Part shown: piece after piece, positions 43,973 through 52,921 of the stretch
How the letters are laid out: each line of letters starts with the position of its first letter
Numbering within the stretch: position 1 is the stretch's first letter
Assembly: GCA_963701815.1 (NCBI GenBank)
Contig: CAVPBN010000046.1
Coordinates: 62,001 to 126,000 of the forward strand
Direction of reading: 5' to 3'
Length of the DNA stretch: 64,000 bases
Source: AP-15 sp963701815
Lineage (GTDB): Bacteria; Pseudomonadota; Alphaproteobacteria; ATCC43930; CGMCC-115725
The notes under the pieces: generated by a model
Seen by the model: the letters and a program-made list of their open reading frames with translations, nothing else
Told to the model about the DNA's origin: nothing
The model's database searches: none
Translations under genes and position numbers: made by a program

Positions 43973-44618
43973 ATGGCGGCGACGGCGGTCGAGGCATGGG
44001 ACGAGCAATGGGCGACGCCGGAGGGCCGAGCCGACTGGCTCGAGCCGCACCCGGCGGTGGCGGCGCTGGCGCCGATGCTGCAGGCGCGCGGCGCGCGATC
44101 ATGTGCTCGACCTCGGTTGCGGCGTCGGCCGGCACGCGCTGTTCTTCGCCGGGCACGGCTTCGCCGTCGAGGCGATCGACGGCGCCGCCGCCGGGCTCGA
44201 CTTCGCCCGCCGCGAGGCGGCCGCGCGCGGCCTCCGGCTGAGCCTGCGCCAGGCCGATGCCGACGCGCTGCCCTTCGCCGACGAGAGCTTCGACTATGTG
44301 TTGTCGTGGAACGTCATCTTTCACGGCACGATGGGCGATGTCGGCCGCCGCCTCGCCGAGATCTGGCGCGTGCTGAAGCCGGGCGGGCTCTACCAGGGCA
44401 CGATGCTGTCGAAGCGCGATGCGCAATTCGGCCGCGGCCGGCCGGTCGCCCCCGACACCTTCATCCGCGGCAGCGACCCCAAGGCGCACCCGCACTATTA
44501 TTGCGACCTGGCCGGCCTTTCGGCGCTCTTCGCCGGCTTCGAGCTGCTGTCGCTGACCCAGGACGAGCAGCGCCGCCCCGGCTCCTGGCACTGGCACATC
44601 CTCGCGGAACGGCGGTAA
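43973..44618 (+). CDS. Class I SAM-dependent methyltransferase, frame broken near 44096
   Basis: Begins MAATAVEAWDEQWATPEGRA at ATG 43973. After a short N-terminal helix the frame shifts near 44096 (one extra base) into DHVLDLGCGVGRHALFFAGHG, motif I of SAM-binding Rossmann methyltransferases, then VEAIDGAAAGLDFARREA (motif II), ALPFADESFDYVLSWNVIFH (motif IV) and RVLKPGGLYQGTML (motif VI). Restored length is about 214 residues. Acceptor substrate unknown; the closest layout is the UbiE/Methyltransf_11 type. Confidence 0.8.
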
Positions 44619-44626
44619 ACGGCGGA

Positions 44627-45580
44627 TCACTCGACCCTTTCGAACTTTTGCAGCGAGCGCAGATCGGCCGGGTGCGGCTTTCCCGGATAGATTTGCGGCC
44701 AGGCCGTCCACGACACCTCGCCGACATAGACATCGCCGCGAGAGTCGACCGCCAGACCGTGCGGCGCCAGAAACTTGCCGAGATCGGTGCCCGCCGGCGT
44801 ATCGCCAAAGCGCCCGATCAGCTTGCCGTGATGGTCGACGATGCTGACCCGCGGTCCGAGATTGGGAATGTCGCGGCTGACCGCCGCGGCAGGCCCGACT
44901 TCGCCGACATAAAAGATCGGCTGACGGCCGTAGGGCATGCATAACCCGCACGGACGGTGCAGGTTCTGCCATTGCGTCTCGTACTTGCCGTTGCCGTCGA
45001 ACACCTGCACGCGATGGTTCTCGCGATCGGCGACATAGACCCAGCCATCCGCGTCGCAGCAGACATTGTGGACGATGTTGAACTCGCCCTCGCCGGTGCC
45101 CGGCTGGCCCCAGGATTTCAGCAGTTTGCCGTCGGAGGTGTATTTGTGGACGCGCGAATTGCCGTAGCCGTCGGCGACATAGATGTCGCCTTGCGGCGAG
45201 AGCGCGGTATGCGTGCAGCGATGGAACGGCTCGCCCGACATGTAGGGCGCGGGCTTGCCGGGTATGCCGAGTTCCAGCAGCACCTTGCCGTCGAGCGTCA
45301 CCTTGCGCACGAAATGACCGCCGTCGTCGGTCAGGAACATCGTGTCGTCGGGCGCTATGTGAACGCCGTGCGCCCGGGGATATTGCCCCTCGCCCCAGGA
45401 GCGCAGGAAATTGCCGTCGCGATCGAACACCATCATCGGGTGCTCGCCGCGATTGAACACGTAGACATTGTCATGGCTGTCGACGCCGACCCCGCCGACC
45501 TCCTTGAACGACCAGTTGTCCGGCAATCTCGCCCAGTCGGCGTTGACCCGGTATCTGTACTTGCCGCTTCCGACGATCAT
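44627..45580 (-). CDS. NHL-repeat protein, amidating-lyase-like six-bladed propeller
   Basis: A 317-residue protein from ATG 45580 behind AGAAGGA. Blades carry GVGVDSHDNVYVFNRGEHP, HGVHIAPDDTMFLTDDGGH, GDIYVADGYGNSRVHKY and GWVYVADRENHRVQVFDGNG. This is the pattern of peptidyl-alpha-hydroxyglycine alpha-amidating-lyase-like bacterial proteins, whose true activity is mostly unknown. No signal peptide is evident. It converges with the methyltransferase gene (8 bases apart) and is divergent from the SDR gene at 45665. Confidence 0.8.
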   Translation of the reverse strand: MIVGSGKYRYRVNADWARLPDNWSFKEVGGVGVDSHDNVYVFNRGEHPMMVFDRDGNFLRSWGEGQYPRAHGVHIAPDDTMFLTDDGGHFVRKVTLDGKVLLELGIPGKPAPYMSGEPFHRCTHTALSPQGDIYVADGYGNSRVHKYTSDGKLLKSWGQPGTGEGEFNIVHNVCCDADGWVYVADRENHRVQVFDGNGKYETQWQNLHRPCGLCMPYGRQPIFYVGEVGPAAAVSRDIPNLGPRVSIVDHHGKLIGRFGDTPAGTDLGKFLAPHGLAVDSRGDVYVGEVSWTAWPQIYPGKPHPADLRSLQKFERVE

Positions 45581-45664
45581 CGAAACATTCCTTCTCGTGG
45601 CCGCCTCGGTTTGCCGCCAATATAGCGCGCAAACACCTGCCGGTGGATCAAGGAGGAGGAAATC

Positions 45665-46408
45665 ATGCGCCTCAGAGGCAAGGTAGCGATCGTCACCGGA
45701 GGCGCCCACGGCATGGGCGAGGCCGAAGCCCGGCTGTTCGCGGCGGAAGGGGCCCGGGTGGTCGTCGCCGATGTATTGGGGGAAGAGGCCGAGGCCGTCG
45801 CCGCCGATATTCGCGCCGGCGGCGGAGAGGCGATCGCAGCGACGGTCGACGTCACCAACGAGGCGGAATGGCGCGCCCTGATCGCGAAAACCCTGGCGAG
45901 CTACGGGCGCCTCGACATTCTGGTCAACAATGCCGGGATATCGGGCAGTTCGGTCGGCGATCCGGACGGGCTGGAAGGCTGGCACCGCGTGATCGCGGTG
46001 AACCAGACCAGCGTATTCCTGGGCACCAAGCTCGCCGCCCAGCAGATGGCCGAGACCGGCGGCGGCTCGATCGTCAACATCAGCTCGATCATGGGGTTTG
46101 TCGGCGGCGCCAGCGGCCATCCCGCCTACAGCGCGTCGAAGGGCGCCGTGCGCATCTATACCAAATCGGCGGCGGTGCGCTACGGTCCTCTGGGCGTTCG
46201 GGTCAACTCGGTGCATCCCGGCTACATGCCGCCGATGCTGAATGCGACCAACGCAAATGAACGCAGCGACAAGATCGCGGCCACGCCGCTCGGTCGGCTC
46301 GGCAAGCCGATCGAGGTCGCCTACGGGGTCCTGTTCCTCGCCTCCGATGAGGCGTCTTTTGTGACCGGAACCGAACTGGTGATCGACGGCGGCTATATCG
46401 CTCAGTAG
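45665..46408 (+). CDS. Short-chain dehydrogenase/reductase
   Basis: A 247-residue classical SDR behind GGAGGAAATC. It has the cofactor loop VTGGAHGMGEAEA (T-G-x3-G-x-G), NNAGISG, the catalytic set Ser in ISSIMGF, Tyr and Lys in PAYSASKGAVR, and the C-terminal signature TGTELVIDGGYIAQ. It likely oxidises or reduces a hydroxy/keto group with NAD(P)(H) in the local catabolic set; an Asp after strand 2 (VVADVLG) favours NAD(H). Confidence 0.9.
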   Translation: MRLRGKVAIVTGGAHGMGEAEARLFAAEGARVVVADVLGEEAEAVAADIRAGGGEAIAATVDVTNEAEWRALIAKTLASYGRLDILVNNAGISGSSVGDPDGLEGWHRVIAVNQTSVFLGTKLAAQQMAETGGGSIVNISSIMGFVGGASGHPAYSASKGAVRIYTKSAAVRYGPLGVRVNSVHPGYMPPMLNATNANERSDKIAATPLGRLGKPIEVAYGVLFLASDEASFVTGTELVIDGGYIAQ

Positions 46409-46802
46409 GCGGCGCGTCACCGATTAGGAATTTCGAGCCGCCGGCCCGCGAATGGCAAAGGCGGCTTTCCGCTGGCCGGCCTGAAGGTCGGACAATGCAA
46501 TTGGCCGTCCCGCGAATAGTCGCCACTCCAGTCGTCGAGATATGACAGCCCGGCCTCACTCGCCCAGCTCGTAGAAGAGATGAGCGCGAATATGCGCCGC
46601 ATGACTGGTCGCGAGCGGGTTGAAACTCCAGATGCCCGACCTTGGGGCATCTTCGTCCATGATCCATTGTCGAGGCAACCCTGGTCGGGACAACTCGTAG
46701 GCTGCGCCACTTCGCCAATGTGCGATAATGCGGCGCCGACGCGCCGTCACCGTCGGTCGGTTGAACCAGTGCTAGAGCTACTGTGGGAGGTATCGACGTC
46801 AG
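46409..46802. other. Intergenic region, 394 bases, with decayed gene remnant
   Basis: Spacer between the SDR and the second HpcH aldolase. On the minus strand, 46750 to 46417 carries a broken coding remnant (described separately). The last 50 bases before 46803 contain GTGGGAGGTATC, the ribosome binding site of the aldolase. No repeat or RNA was recognised. Confidence 0.4.
46417..46750 (-). pseudogene. Unidentified gene remnant
   Basis: One minus-strand frame reads PRQWIMDEDAPRSGIWSFNP and AAHIRAHLFYELGE before a stop near 46556; an overlapping frame continues AGLSYLDDWSGDYSRDGQLH and ends PFAGRRLEIPNR at 46417. The two join naturally with a one-base correction, suggesting the C-terminal part of a real protein. 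No start with a ribosome binding site is visible. The family is not recognised. Confidence 0.3.
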
Positions 46803-47552
46803 ATGAACGCGATCAAAGACTCCATCAAGTCAGGCAGAACCGTCGTTGGGACGACCGCGGGACCGAACGTCGACGTGTCGATCCTGGCCGAAGCCGGGTA
46901 CGATTTCGTGCTCTTCGACACCCAGCACTCCCCCTGGGAAATCAAGCAGCTGCAACCGTCGATCCAGACGATGCGCGGCAAGCAGGCGGCGCCGCTGGTG
47001 CGCGTTGCCGCGAACCAGGCCTATCAGATCTGCTACGCGCTTGACGCGGGGGCGCGCGGTATCGTTGTGCCGATGGTCAACACCCGAGCGGAGGCGGAGG
47101 CCGCCGTGCGCGCCTGCCGCTATTATCCGCTCGGCAACCGCAGCAACGCCGGGGTACGCGGCGAGTGGGGCGAGTTCAAGAATTACCGCGATTACCTCGA
47201 CACCGTGAACAACGAGCTCGTTATCCTGCCGATGATCGAGACGAACCAGGCGCTGGAGAACCTCGACGCCATCGCCTCGGTACCGGGCGTCGACGTCCTG
47301 CTGATCGGCCCGTCCGATCTGTCGATCGAGCTGGGGGTGCCGCTCGACTACCAGTGCGACCACTATCAGCGAGCGCTCGATAAAATCGTGGCGGCCGCCG
47401 CGAAGCACGGCGTCGTCGCCGCGATGTATTTCATCCCGCCCGGCATGGACCCCAACTTCTACGTCGATAAGGGGTTCAAGCTCTTCACCATGCCGTGGGC
47501 TGCCTGGGCGACGGCCGGGATCCAGAACGGCCTGGCCGGGATCAAGCGCTAA
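46803..47552 (+). CDS. HpcH/HpaI-family aldolase, second copy
   Basis: A 249-residue protein behind GTGGGAGG. MNAIKDSIKSGRTVVGTTAG opens it; YDFVLFDTQHSPWEI, APLVRVAANQAYQICYALDAGARGIVVP, ILPMIETNQALENLDAIA (metal Glu) and VDVLLIGPSDLSIELG (metal Asp) are the diagnostic blocks of 2-keto-3-deoxy acid and 4-hydroxy-2-oxoheptanedioate aldolases. Its frame is intact, unlike the paralogue at 43052. It would give pyruvate plus an aldehyde. The YIGP-like substrate loop is followed by an unusual PPGMDPNFY segment. Confidence 0.88.
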   Translation: MNAIKDSIKSGRTVVGTTAGPNVDVSILAEAGYDFVLFDTQHSPWEIKQLQPSIQTMRGKQAAPLVRVAANQAYQICYALDAGARGIVVPMVNTRAEAEAAVRACRYYPLGNRSNAGVRGEWGEFKNYRDYLDTVNNELVILPMIETNQALENLDAIASVPGVDVLLIGPSDLSIELGVPLDYQCDHYQRALDKIVAAAAKHGVVAAMYFIPPGMDPNFYVDKGFKLFTMPWAAWATAGIQNGLAGIKR

Positions 47553-47721
47553 AGACGGTCGACGCGGACGGTCCGGCGAACAGCCAGACCGCCCAGCGTG
47601 CGCCGCTGATCGGTCGTTCCGCCACGCCGACGCAGGATGCGCCGCTAAATCGGCCGAGGCCATGCTCGCCAAACTCGGCGGCTGCCCTGTACCATCTGCT
47701 TGAATCGTACTCCCGATCCGC

Positions 47722-48708
47722 TCAGCGCTGCGGCTCCACGATGACGGTGCCGACCTTGCCGCCGCGCTCGACCTCCTTGTGGGCCGCCGCCGTCTGAGAG
47801 AGCGGGAAGCGCGCGGCCACCGACAGGATGCGGCCCGGCGTCGCCGTCCAGGCGGCGATGTCGGACTGGGCGCGCCGCCGATCCGGATGCGGAACGCCGG
47901 CAAGCGACATTGCATAGATCGCAAGATTTTTTTGCATCAGGTCGCGCACCGGCAGCTTCGGCTCGCGGTCGCCGTTGGTGGCGTAGATCATCATGCTGCC
48001 GTTCACCCGCAGGCAGCGCAGCGCCGCCGCCAAATTGCCGCCGAAATCCACCTCGGCGATGTGATCGACGCCCGCGCCGCCGGTGATGTCGAGGACCCGC
48101 GCGGCGACATCCTCCTGCCGATAGTCGATGACAGCCGCGGCGCCCCCGGCGCGGGCGCGTTCGGCTTTCGCTGCCGAGCTGACCGTGGCGATCACGCGAG
48201 CGCCGGCCCAGGTCGCAAGCTGCACCGCGTAATGGCCGACCGCGCCGGCGCCGCCGGTCACCAGCAGCGTCTTGCCCTGAACCGGCCCGGCGACGAAGAC
48301 GGCGCGGTGCGCGGTCATCCCCGGCACCCCGAGGGTCGCCCCTTCGGCAAACGAGACGCGATCGGGGAGCTCGGTGACCAGATCGACCGAAAGTGCGATG
48401 TATTCGGCGGCGGTGCCCATCCAGCGGCCGTTGCGCTGACCGTTGTAGAGCCACACGCGCTTGCCGAGCCAATGTTGGGGCACACCCGGGCCAACCTGGT
48501 CGACGACGCCCGCGCCGTCGCTGTTGGTGACCACCCGAGGGTACTCCATCGCCGGCGGCCCTCGCCGCCGATAGGTGTCCGACGGGTTGACGCCGGACGC
48601 TTCCAGCCGCACCCGAACTTCGCCGTGTCCGGCTGCGGGCGTCGGCAGCTCGCCGCACACCAGGACCTCGTCCGCCGCTCCCTGGCGGTCGTACCAAACC
48701 GCGCGCAT
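47722..48708 (-). CDS. Zinc-independent quinone oxidoreductase (MDR family)
   Basis: A 328-residue medium-chain reductase from ATG 48708 behind GGAGGCGGCG; in-frame ATG 48720 is possible. N-terminal GroES-like half: VRVRLEASGVNPSDTYRRRG. Rossmann half: LLVTGGAGAVGHYAVQLATWAGARVIATVSS, then YRQEDVAARVLDITGGAGVDHI. It lacks the structural-zinc Cys cluster, as in NADPH:quinone oxidoreductase (QOR). It ends KVGTVIVEP. Likely role: reduction of quinones or enones. It is divergent from the amidase pair at 48825. Confidence 0.87.
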   Translation of the reverse strand: MRAVWYDRQGAADEVLVCGELPTPAAGHGEVRVRLEASGVNPSDTYRRRGPPAMEYPRVVTNSDGAGVVDQVGPGVPQHWLGKRVWLYNGQRNGRWMGTAAEYIALSVDLVTELPDRVSFAEGATLGVPGMTAHRAVFVAGPVQGKTLLVTGGAGAVGHYAVQLATWAGARVIATVSSAAKAERARAGGAAAVIDYRQEDVAARVLDITGGAGVDHIAEVDFGGNLAAALRCLRVNGSMMIYATNGDREPKLPVRDLMQKNLAIYAMSLAGVPHPDRRRAQSDIAAWTATPGRILSVAARFPLSQTAAAHKEVERGGKVGTVIVEPQR

Positions 48709-48824
48709 CGCCGCCTCCATCCCTTGACCGTGAACCTGTTCTAGCATTTTTTAGGCTGGCGCAGCCCGAGACCGTCATCGGTAATCGATGAATCGGCGGC
48801 GATCTGTTCGAGGGTACGGAAATC

Positions 48825-49007
48825 ATGGATAGGGCCACGATCGAACTGCTGGCGCGCCGCGCCGGGCTCGACAAGGCGCTGAAGGAATTTCCTGAAGATG
48901 TGACCGCCGCCGCCACGCAAGCGGGCGGCTCGGTGGCGACGATGAAAGCGCCGACCGATCCGCGCGCCGAACCCTGGCCGCCGATGAAGGCCGGAGCCGG
49001 GTCATGA
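48825..49007 (+). CDS. Small GatC/AtzG-like protein ahead of an amidase
   Basis: A 60-residue protein whose stop overlaps the amidase start (ATGA at 49004-49007), so they are translationally coupled. MDRATIELLARRAGLDKALK and EFPEDVTAAATQA give two short helices, followed by an extended PTDPRAEPWPPM tail. Small helical partners of this type (GatC in amidotransferases, AtzG with AtzE) wrap around amidase-signature enzymes. The assignment rests on context and shape, not on a diagnostic motif. Confidence 0.5.
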   Translation: MDRATIELLARRAGLDKALKEFPEDVTAAATQAGGSVATMKAPTDPRAEPWPPMKAGAGS

Positions 49008-50398
49008 ACGACCTGCACTGGATGACGGCCGCGGAGGCGGCCGGCGCCATCGCCGCCCGCAAGCTGTCGCCGGTCGAGCTGACAAAAGCGCTGCTGGAGC
49101 GCATCGACCGGCTCGATCCAAAGCTCAACGTATTCATCCGGCTCGACGCCGACGCGGCGCTGGCCGCCGCCAGGGCCGCCGAGGCCGAGATCGTATCGGG
49201 CCACCCGCGCGGGCCGCTGCACGGGGTGCCGGTCGGCGTCAAGGACATCATCGATGTCGCCGGCCTGCCGACCACCTGCCATTCCAAGATCCTGGCCGAC
49301 AATGTCGCGGCGGCCGATGCGGTCTGCGTCTCCCGCCTGCGCGGCGCCGGCGCGATCGTCCTGGGCAAGCTTTCGACCCACGAGTTCGCCATCGGCGGCC
49401 CCAGCTTCGATTTGCCGTGGCCGCCCGCCCGCAATCCGTGGAATACGGCGCATCACCCCGGCGGTTCGTCCTCGGGTTCCGGGTCCGGGGTGGCGGCCGG
49501 GCTGTTTCCGCTGGCGTTGGGCAGCGACACCGGCGGCAGCGTGCGCAATCCGGCCAGCGCCTGCGGCATCGTCGGTCTGAAGCCGACCTACGGCCTCGTG
49601 TCGCGGCGCGGCGTATTCCCGTTGTCCTTCACCCTCGATCACGTCGGGCCGCTGACCCGGACCGTGGCCGACAATGCGTTGCTGCTGGAGGCGATCGCCG
49701 GCCACGACCCGCTCGACCCCGGCAGCGCCGCCGCACCACCGGGGCGATACGCCGCCGCGTTGGAGCGAGGCGTGAAGGGGATGCGCATCGGCTTCATCCG
49801 CCATTTCCATGAGATCGACCTGCCCGCCGACCCCGAGGTGGCAGCGGGGCTGGAAAACGTGGCCGGCACCCTGCGGAAGCTCGGCGCCGAGGTCGACGAC
49901 GTGCGCCTTCCGACGCTCGGCGAGTTTGCCGCGGTCAACCGCGTCATCCTGCAGAGCGAGGCCTGGGCGATCCACGGACCGTGGCTGCGCGAGCGGCCGG
50001 GCGATTACGGTCGGCTGGCCCGGCGGCGGTTGCTGGCCGGGGCGTTCATCGGCGCCGGCGATTACGTCCAGGCCAACCGGCGTCGCCTCGAGATGATCGC
50101 GGCCGTCGAGGAAGCCTTGCGCGAGTTCGATGCGTTGCTCTGCGCCAGCGCGATGGACCCGCCGAGCCGGATCGACGACGCGGTCGAGACCGAGCGCACC
50201 TATCCGCGGCAGGCGCGCACGCCGTTCAACGTGACCGGCCACCCCGCATTGGCGATGATGTCCGGTCTGTCGTCGGGCGGCCTGCCGCTGTCGGTCCAAT
50301 TCGTCGGCCGAAACTTCGCCGAAGCGACATTGTTCCGGGTCGCCCGCGCGTGGGAACGCGCCGCCGGCACCGACGAAAAGCACCCGGCGATCGGCTGA
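49004..50398 (+). CDS. Amidase-signature family amidase
   Basis: A 464-residue enzyme. The catalytic Ser-cisSer-Lys triad is in place: Lys in LHGVPVGVKDIIDVAG, cis-Ser and the Gly/Ser-rich loop in GGSSSGSGSGVAAG, nucleophile Ser in GSDTGGSVRNPASACG. GLKPTYGLVSRRGVFP and LDHVGPLTRTVADNALLLEAI complete the core. It hydrolyses an amide to acid and ammonia. The small protein coupled upstream may be its partner, as GatC is for GatA or AtzG for AtzE. Downstream lie two deacetylase-like C-N hydrolases. Confidence 0.9.
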   Translation: MNDLHWMTAAEAAGAIAARKLSPVELTKALLERIDRLDPKLNVFIRLDADAALAAARAAEAEIVSGHPRGPLHGVPVGVKDIIDVAGLPTTCHSKILADNVAAADAVCVSRLRGAGAIVLGKLSTHEFAIGGPSFDLPWPPARNPWNTAHHPGGSSSGSGSGVAAGLFPLALGSDTGGSVRNPASACGIVGLKPTYGLVSRRGVFPLSFTLDHVGPLTRTVADNALLLEAIAGHDPLDPGSAAAPPGRYAAALERGVKGMRIGFIRHFHEIDLPADPEVAAGLENVAGTLRKLGAEVDDVRLPTLGEFAAVNRVILQSEAWAIHGPWLRERPGDYGRLARRRLLAGAFIGAGDYVQANRRRLEMIAAVEEALREFDALLCASAMDPPSRIDDAVETERTYPRQARTPFNVTGHPALAMMSGLSSGGLPLSVQFVGRNFAEATLFRVARAWERAAGTDEKHPAIG

Positions 50399-50549
50399 CG
50401 GCCCGAAGGAACGGCAGCGAACAACGACCGCGGGACGCCTGAGCAGCGTCTTCGCGTGATCGAGGACCATCCTGAGATCTTGCGGCGGCCTTCCTGCATG
50501 TCATAGTCCGACTTCGGCAATTCAGTACAAAAGCAGGGGGAGTGGCGCG

Positions 50550-51480
50550 ATGCCGGCAAATCGAACCTACGGCATGGACCACGACTTTTATCCCTGGTCC
50601 CCGATCGTTACGCGCCCCGTTCTCAGGTGGCCGCAGAACGCCCGCGTCGCCCTCGCCGTCATCGTCAACCTCGAACATTGGGACTGGGAGGTGCCGGCCG
50701 GCACGCCGCTGGCGGTGAGCCCGCTGGGCGGCCCCGAGGGCCTGTGGAGCGGCAACCAGCCGGACTTTCCCGACATCGGCGGCTACGGCAACCACGAATA
50801 CGGCAACCGGGTCGGGATCTTTCGCATTCTCGCCGTGCTCGACAAATACGGCATCAAGCCCACCCTCGCGCTCGACAAGGCCGTAGCCGATCATTACCCG
50901 TTCCTGATCAAGGAGGGCCAGAAGCGCGATGCCGAGTTCATCGCGCACGGTCTCTCGCGCCGGCGCATGATCCATATCGGCATGTCGGAAGAGGAGGAGC
51001 GGCAGTACATCGGCGCCTCGATCGAGGCGGTCGAAAACGCCACCGGCAAGCGCCCGATCGGCTGGTCCGGTCCGGACTTCCAGGAGACGCCGAACACTCC
51101 CGATCTCCTCGCCGCGGCGGGCATCCGCTATCTGTGCGACTGGGGCAACGACGAGCAGCCCTACCGGATGACGCCGAAAACCGGGGAGCTCTATTCCCTC
51201 GGCGTCAACGCCTATCTCGACGACAACTACATCCACCTGCACGGCCGTCGGACCATCAACGAGGTCAACCTGCTTGTGGCGCGAATGGTTCGACGGTCTC
51301 TACGCCGATGGCGCCGCCACCGGGCGGTTGATGGTGCTGCATCTGCATCCGTGGATCATGGGCCAGCCCTGGCGGATCCGGCATCTCGACGAAGTGCTCG
51401 GCCACATCAGCGCCCACGCCGGCGTTTGGCAGGCGACCGGCGGCGAGATCATCGACTGGTTCAAGACGCAGTCGGGCTAG
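50550..51480 (+). CDS. Polysaccharide-deacetylase family protein (first of two), frame broken near 51273
   Basis: Starts MPANRTYGMDHDFYPWSPIV behind GGGGGAG. NodB-fold blocks: ARVALAVIVNLEHWDW, YGNHEYGNRVGIFRILAVLD, FIAHGLSRRRMIHIGMSEEEE and IGWSGPDFQETPNTPDLLAA. After INEVNL the frame shifts near 51273 (one extra base) and continues LWREWFDGLYADG and MVLHLHPWIMGQPWRIRHLD, the conserved H-x-H-P end. Restored length is about 309 residues. This subgroup (allantoinase PuuE-like) is usually found with C-N hydrolases rather than in polysaccharide metabolism, matching the amidases on either side. Confidence 0.78.
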
Positions 51481-51541
51481 TGGGCGAACCGAACGGAACC
51501 CGGACGAATTCGGACCCGTCGCAGCAAACAGAGGAGACAGC

Positions 51542-52435
51542 ATGGCTCTCGCACCCGGCCGGTTCGACTATGCCCCGATCACCGAGCGGCCGATCGTCAA
51601 GTGGCCCGGCAACGCGCGCCTGGCGTTCTGGGTCGCGCCGAATATGGAGTTTTTCGAGTACCTGCCGGAGAACCGGCCGACACAGCCGGACATCCCGCAC
51701 TATTCGCGTATGGATTACGGCAATCGCGTCGGCTTCTGGCGCATGCTCGACGTGCTGAACAAACACAAGGTTCGCGCCTGCTGCTGTCTCAATCTCGAGC
51801 TTCTGGATCATTTTCCAGAAATCAAAGACGCGATGGTCGCCAGCAACTGGGACTACATGGCGCACGGCCTCTACAACAGCCGGCCGATCTATAACTATAG
51901 CGAAGAGCAGGAACGGGCGTACTGGCAGGATTTCATCACGCATCTGCAGGAGATGACCGGCAAACGCCTAAAGGGACGGCTCGGCGGCGGTGCCGGATAT
52001 ACCGTCAGGACCGACGATCTGATGGCCGAGGCGGGCTGCCTCTACCACACCTCATGGATCATCGATGACCAGCCCTGGCCGATCAATGTGCGAGGCGGCC
52101 AGAAATTCATCTACGTGCCTTACACCGGCCAGACCAATGATGCGGGCATGCTGGCCTGGAATCGCGAGGCTGATTATTTCCTGCAGATGATCAAAGACCA
52201 GTTCGACACGCTCTACCGCGAAGGTGCAGAAAACGGGCGGGTGATGTGTCTTTCTCTGCATCCGCACAATATCGGCCGACCGAATGCGGCGAAGCACCTC
52301 GACGAGGCGCTGCGGTACATTCTCGGCCACGACGGCGTCTGGAACACCACCGCCGACGACATCGCCGAATATTACATCGCCAACCACTACGACCAGGTAT
52401 CATCCTGGATCGCCGAGCGCAAAGCCCGGGCGTGA
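51542..52435 (+). CDS. Polysaccharide-deacetylase family protein (second of two)
   Basis: A 297-residue paralogue of the preceding protein, behind AGAGGAGACAGC. MALAPGRFDYAPITERPIV, RLAFWVAPNMEFFEYLPENR, RMDYGNRVGFWRMLDVLNKH, WDYMAHGLYNSRPIYNYSEE and VMCLSLHPHNIGRPNAAKHL match block for block, including the H-x-H-P. The Asp that begins many NodB active sites is replaced by Asn (APN), so metal use may differ. The two copies may form a heteromer or handle related substrates. The stop overlaps the GTG of the GNAT gene. Confidence 0.85.
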   Translation: MALAPGRFDYAPITERPIVKWPGNARLAFWVAPNMEFFEYLPENRPTQPDIPHYSRMDYGNRVGFWRMLDVLNKHKVRACCCLNLELLDHFPEIKDAMVASNWDYMAHGLYNSRPIYNYSEEQERAYWQDFITHLQEMTGKRLKGRLGGGAGYTVRTDDLMAEAGCLYHTSWIIDDQPWPINVRGGQKFIYVPYTGQTNDAGMLAWNREADYFLQMIKDQFDTLYREGAENGRVMCLSLHPHNIGRPNAAKHLDEALRYILGHDGVWNTTADDIAEYYIANHYDQVSSWIAERKARA

Positions 52436-52887
52436 GCGCGCAAGCCCATCGGATCGAGGTTGAGGCGGTCGTCGAAGACTTGCCGGCCGGCTTCGACACG
52501 CTGCGGGCGGAAGCGCGCGCCGAGGGGTTTCGGCACGTCGAACGGCTCGCTGCCGATTGGCAAGCGCACACGATACGTTTCGACCGCGGCGGCGAAGCGC
52601 TGCTCGCCGCGCGCGCGAACAGGGCGCTCGCCGGTATCGGCGGTCTGACGATCGAGCCGGTATTGCCGGACGCTCTGCGCATGCGGCGCTTCTATATTCG
52701 CCCGGCCTTTCGCCGTAACGGCATCGGCCGGCATCTGGTGACGGCGCTGCTGGCAGGCGTGCGCGCCGGTCGGTTGATAACGGTCAATGCAGGGCAGGCG
52801 AGTATCCCGTTCTGGGAGTCGGTCGGCTTTGCGCCGGATGCGCGCGACGGCCATACGCATATTCTGAACCGCGGGGCGAGCAGGTGA
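52432..52887 (+). CDS. GNAT-family N-acetyltransferase
   Basis: A 151-residue protein starting at GTG 52432, overlapping the previous stop (GTGA). GGLTIEPVLPDALRMRRFYI followed by RPAFRRNGIGRHLVTALLAG contains the acetyl-CoA pyrophosphate loop R-x-x-G-I-G, then NAGQASIPFWESVGFAPD, the C-terminal V-loop. It should transfer an acetyl group to an amine. The coupling with the deacetylase-like gene suggests a shared pathway; the substrate is unknown. Confidence 0.85.
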   Translation: MSAQAHRIEVEAVVEDLPAGFDTLRAEARAEGFRHVERLAADWQAHTIRFDRGGEALLAARANRALAGIGGLTIEPVLPDALRMRRFYIRPAFRRNGIGRHLVTALLAGVRAGRLITVNAGQASIPFWESVGFAPDARDGHTHILNRGASR

Positions 52888-52921
52888 CGCGCAGAGCGAG
52901 GCGACGCGCGCAGCAGTTGGC

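Noticed and set aside
47645..50470. A 941-codon open frame on the minus strand over the quinone reductase and amidase region
   Set aside because: It is an antisense shadow produced by high third-position GC; its translation is low complexity, and the real genes have family motifs.
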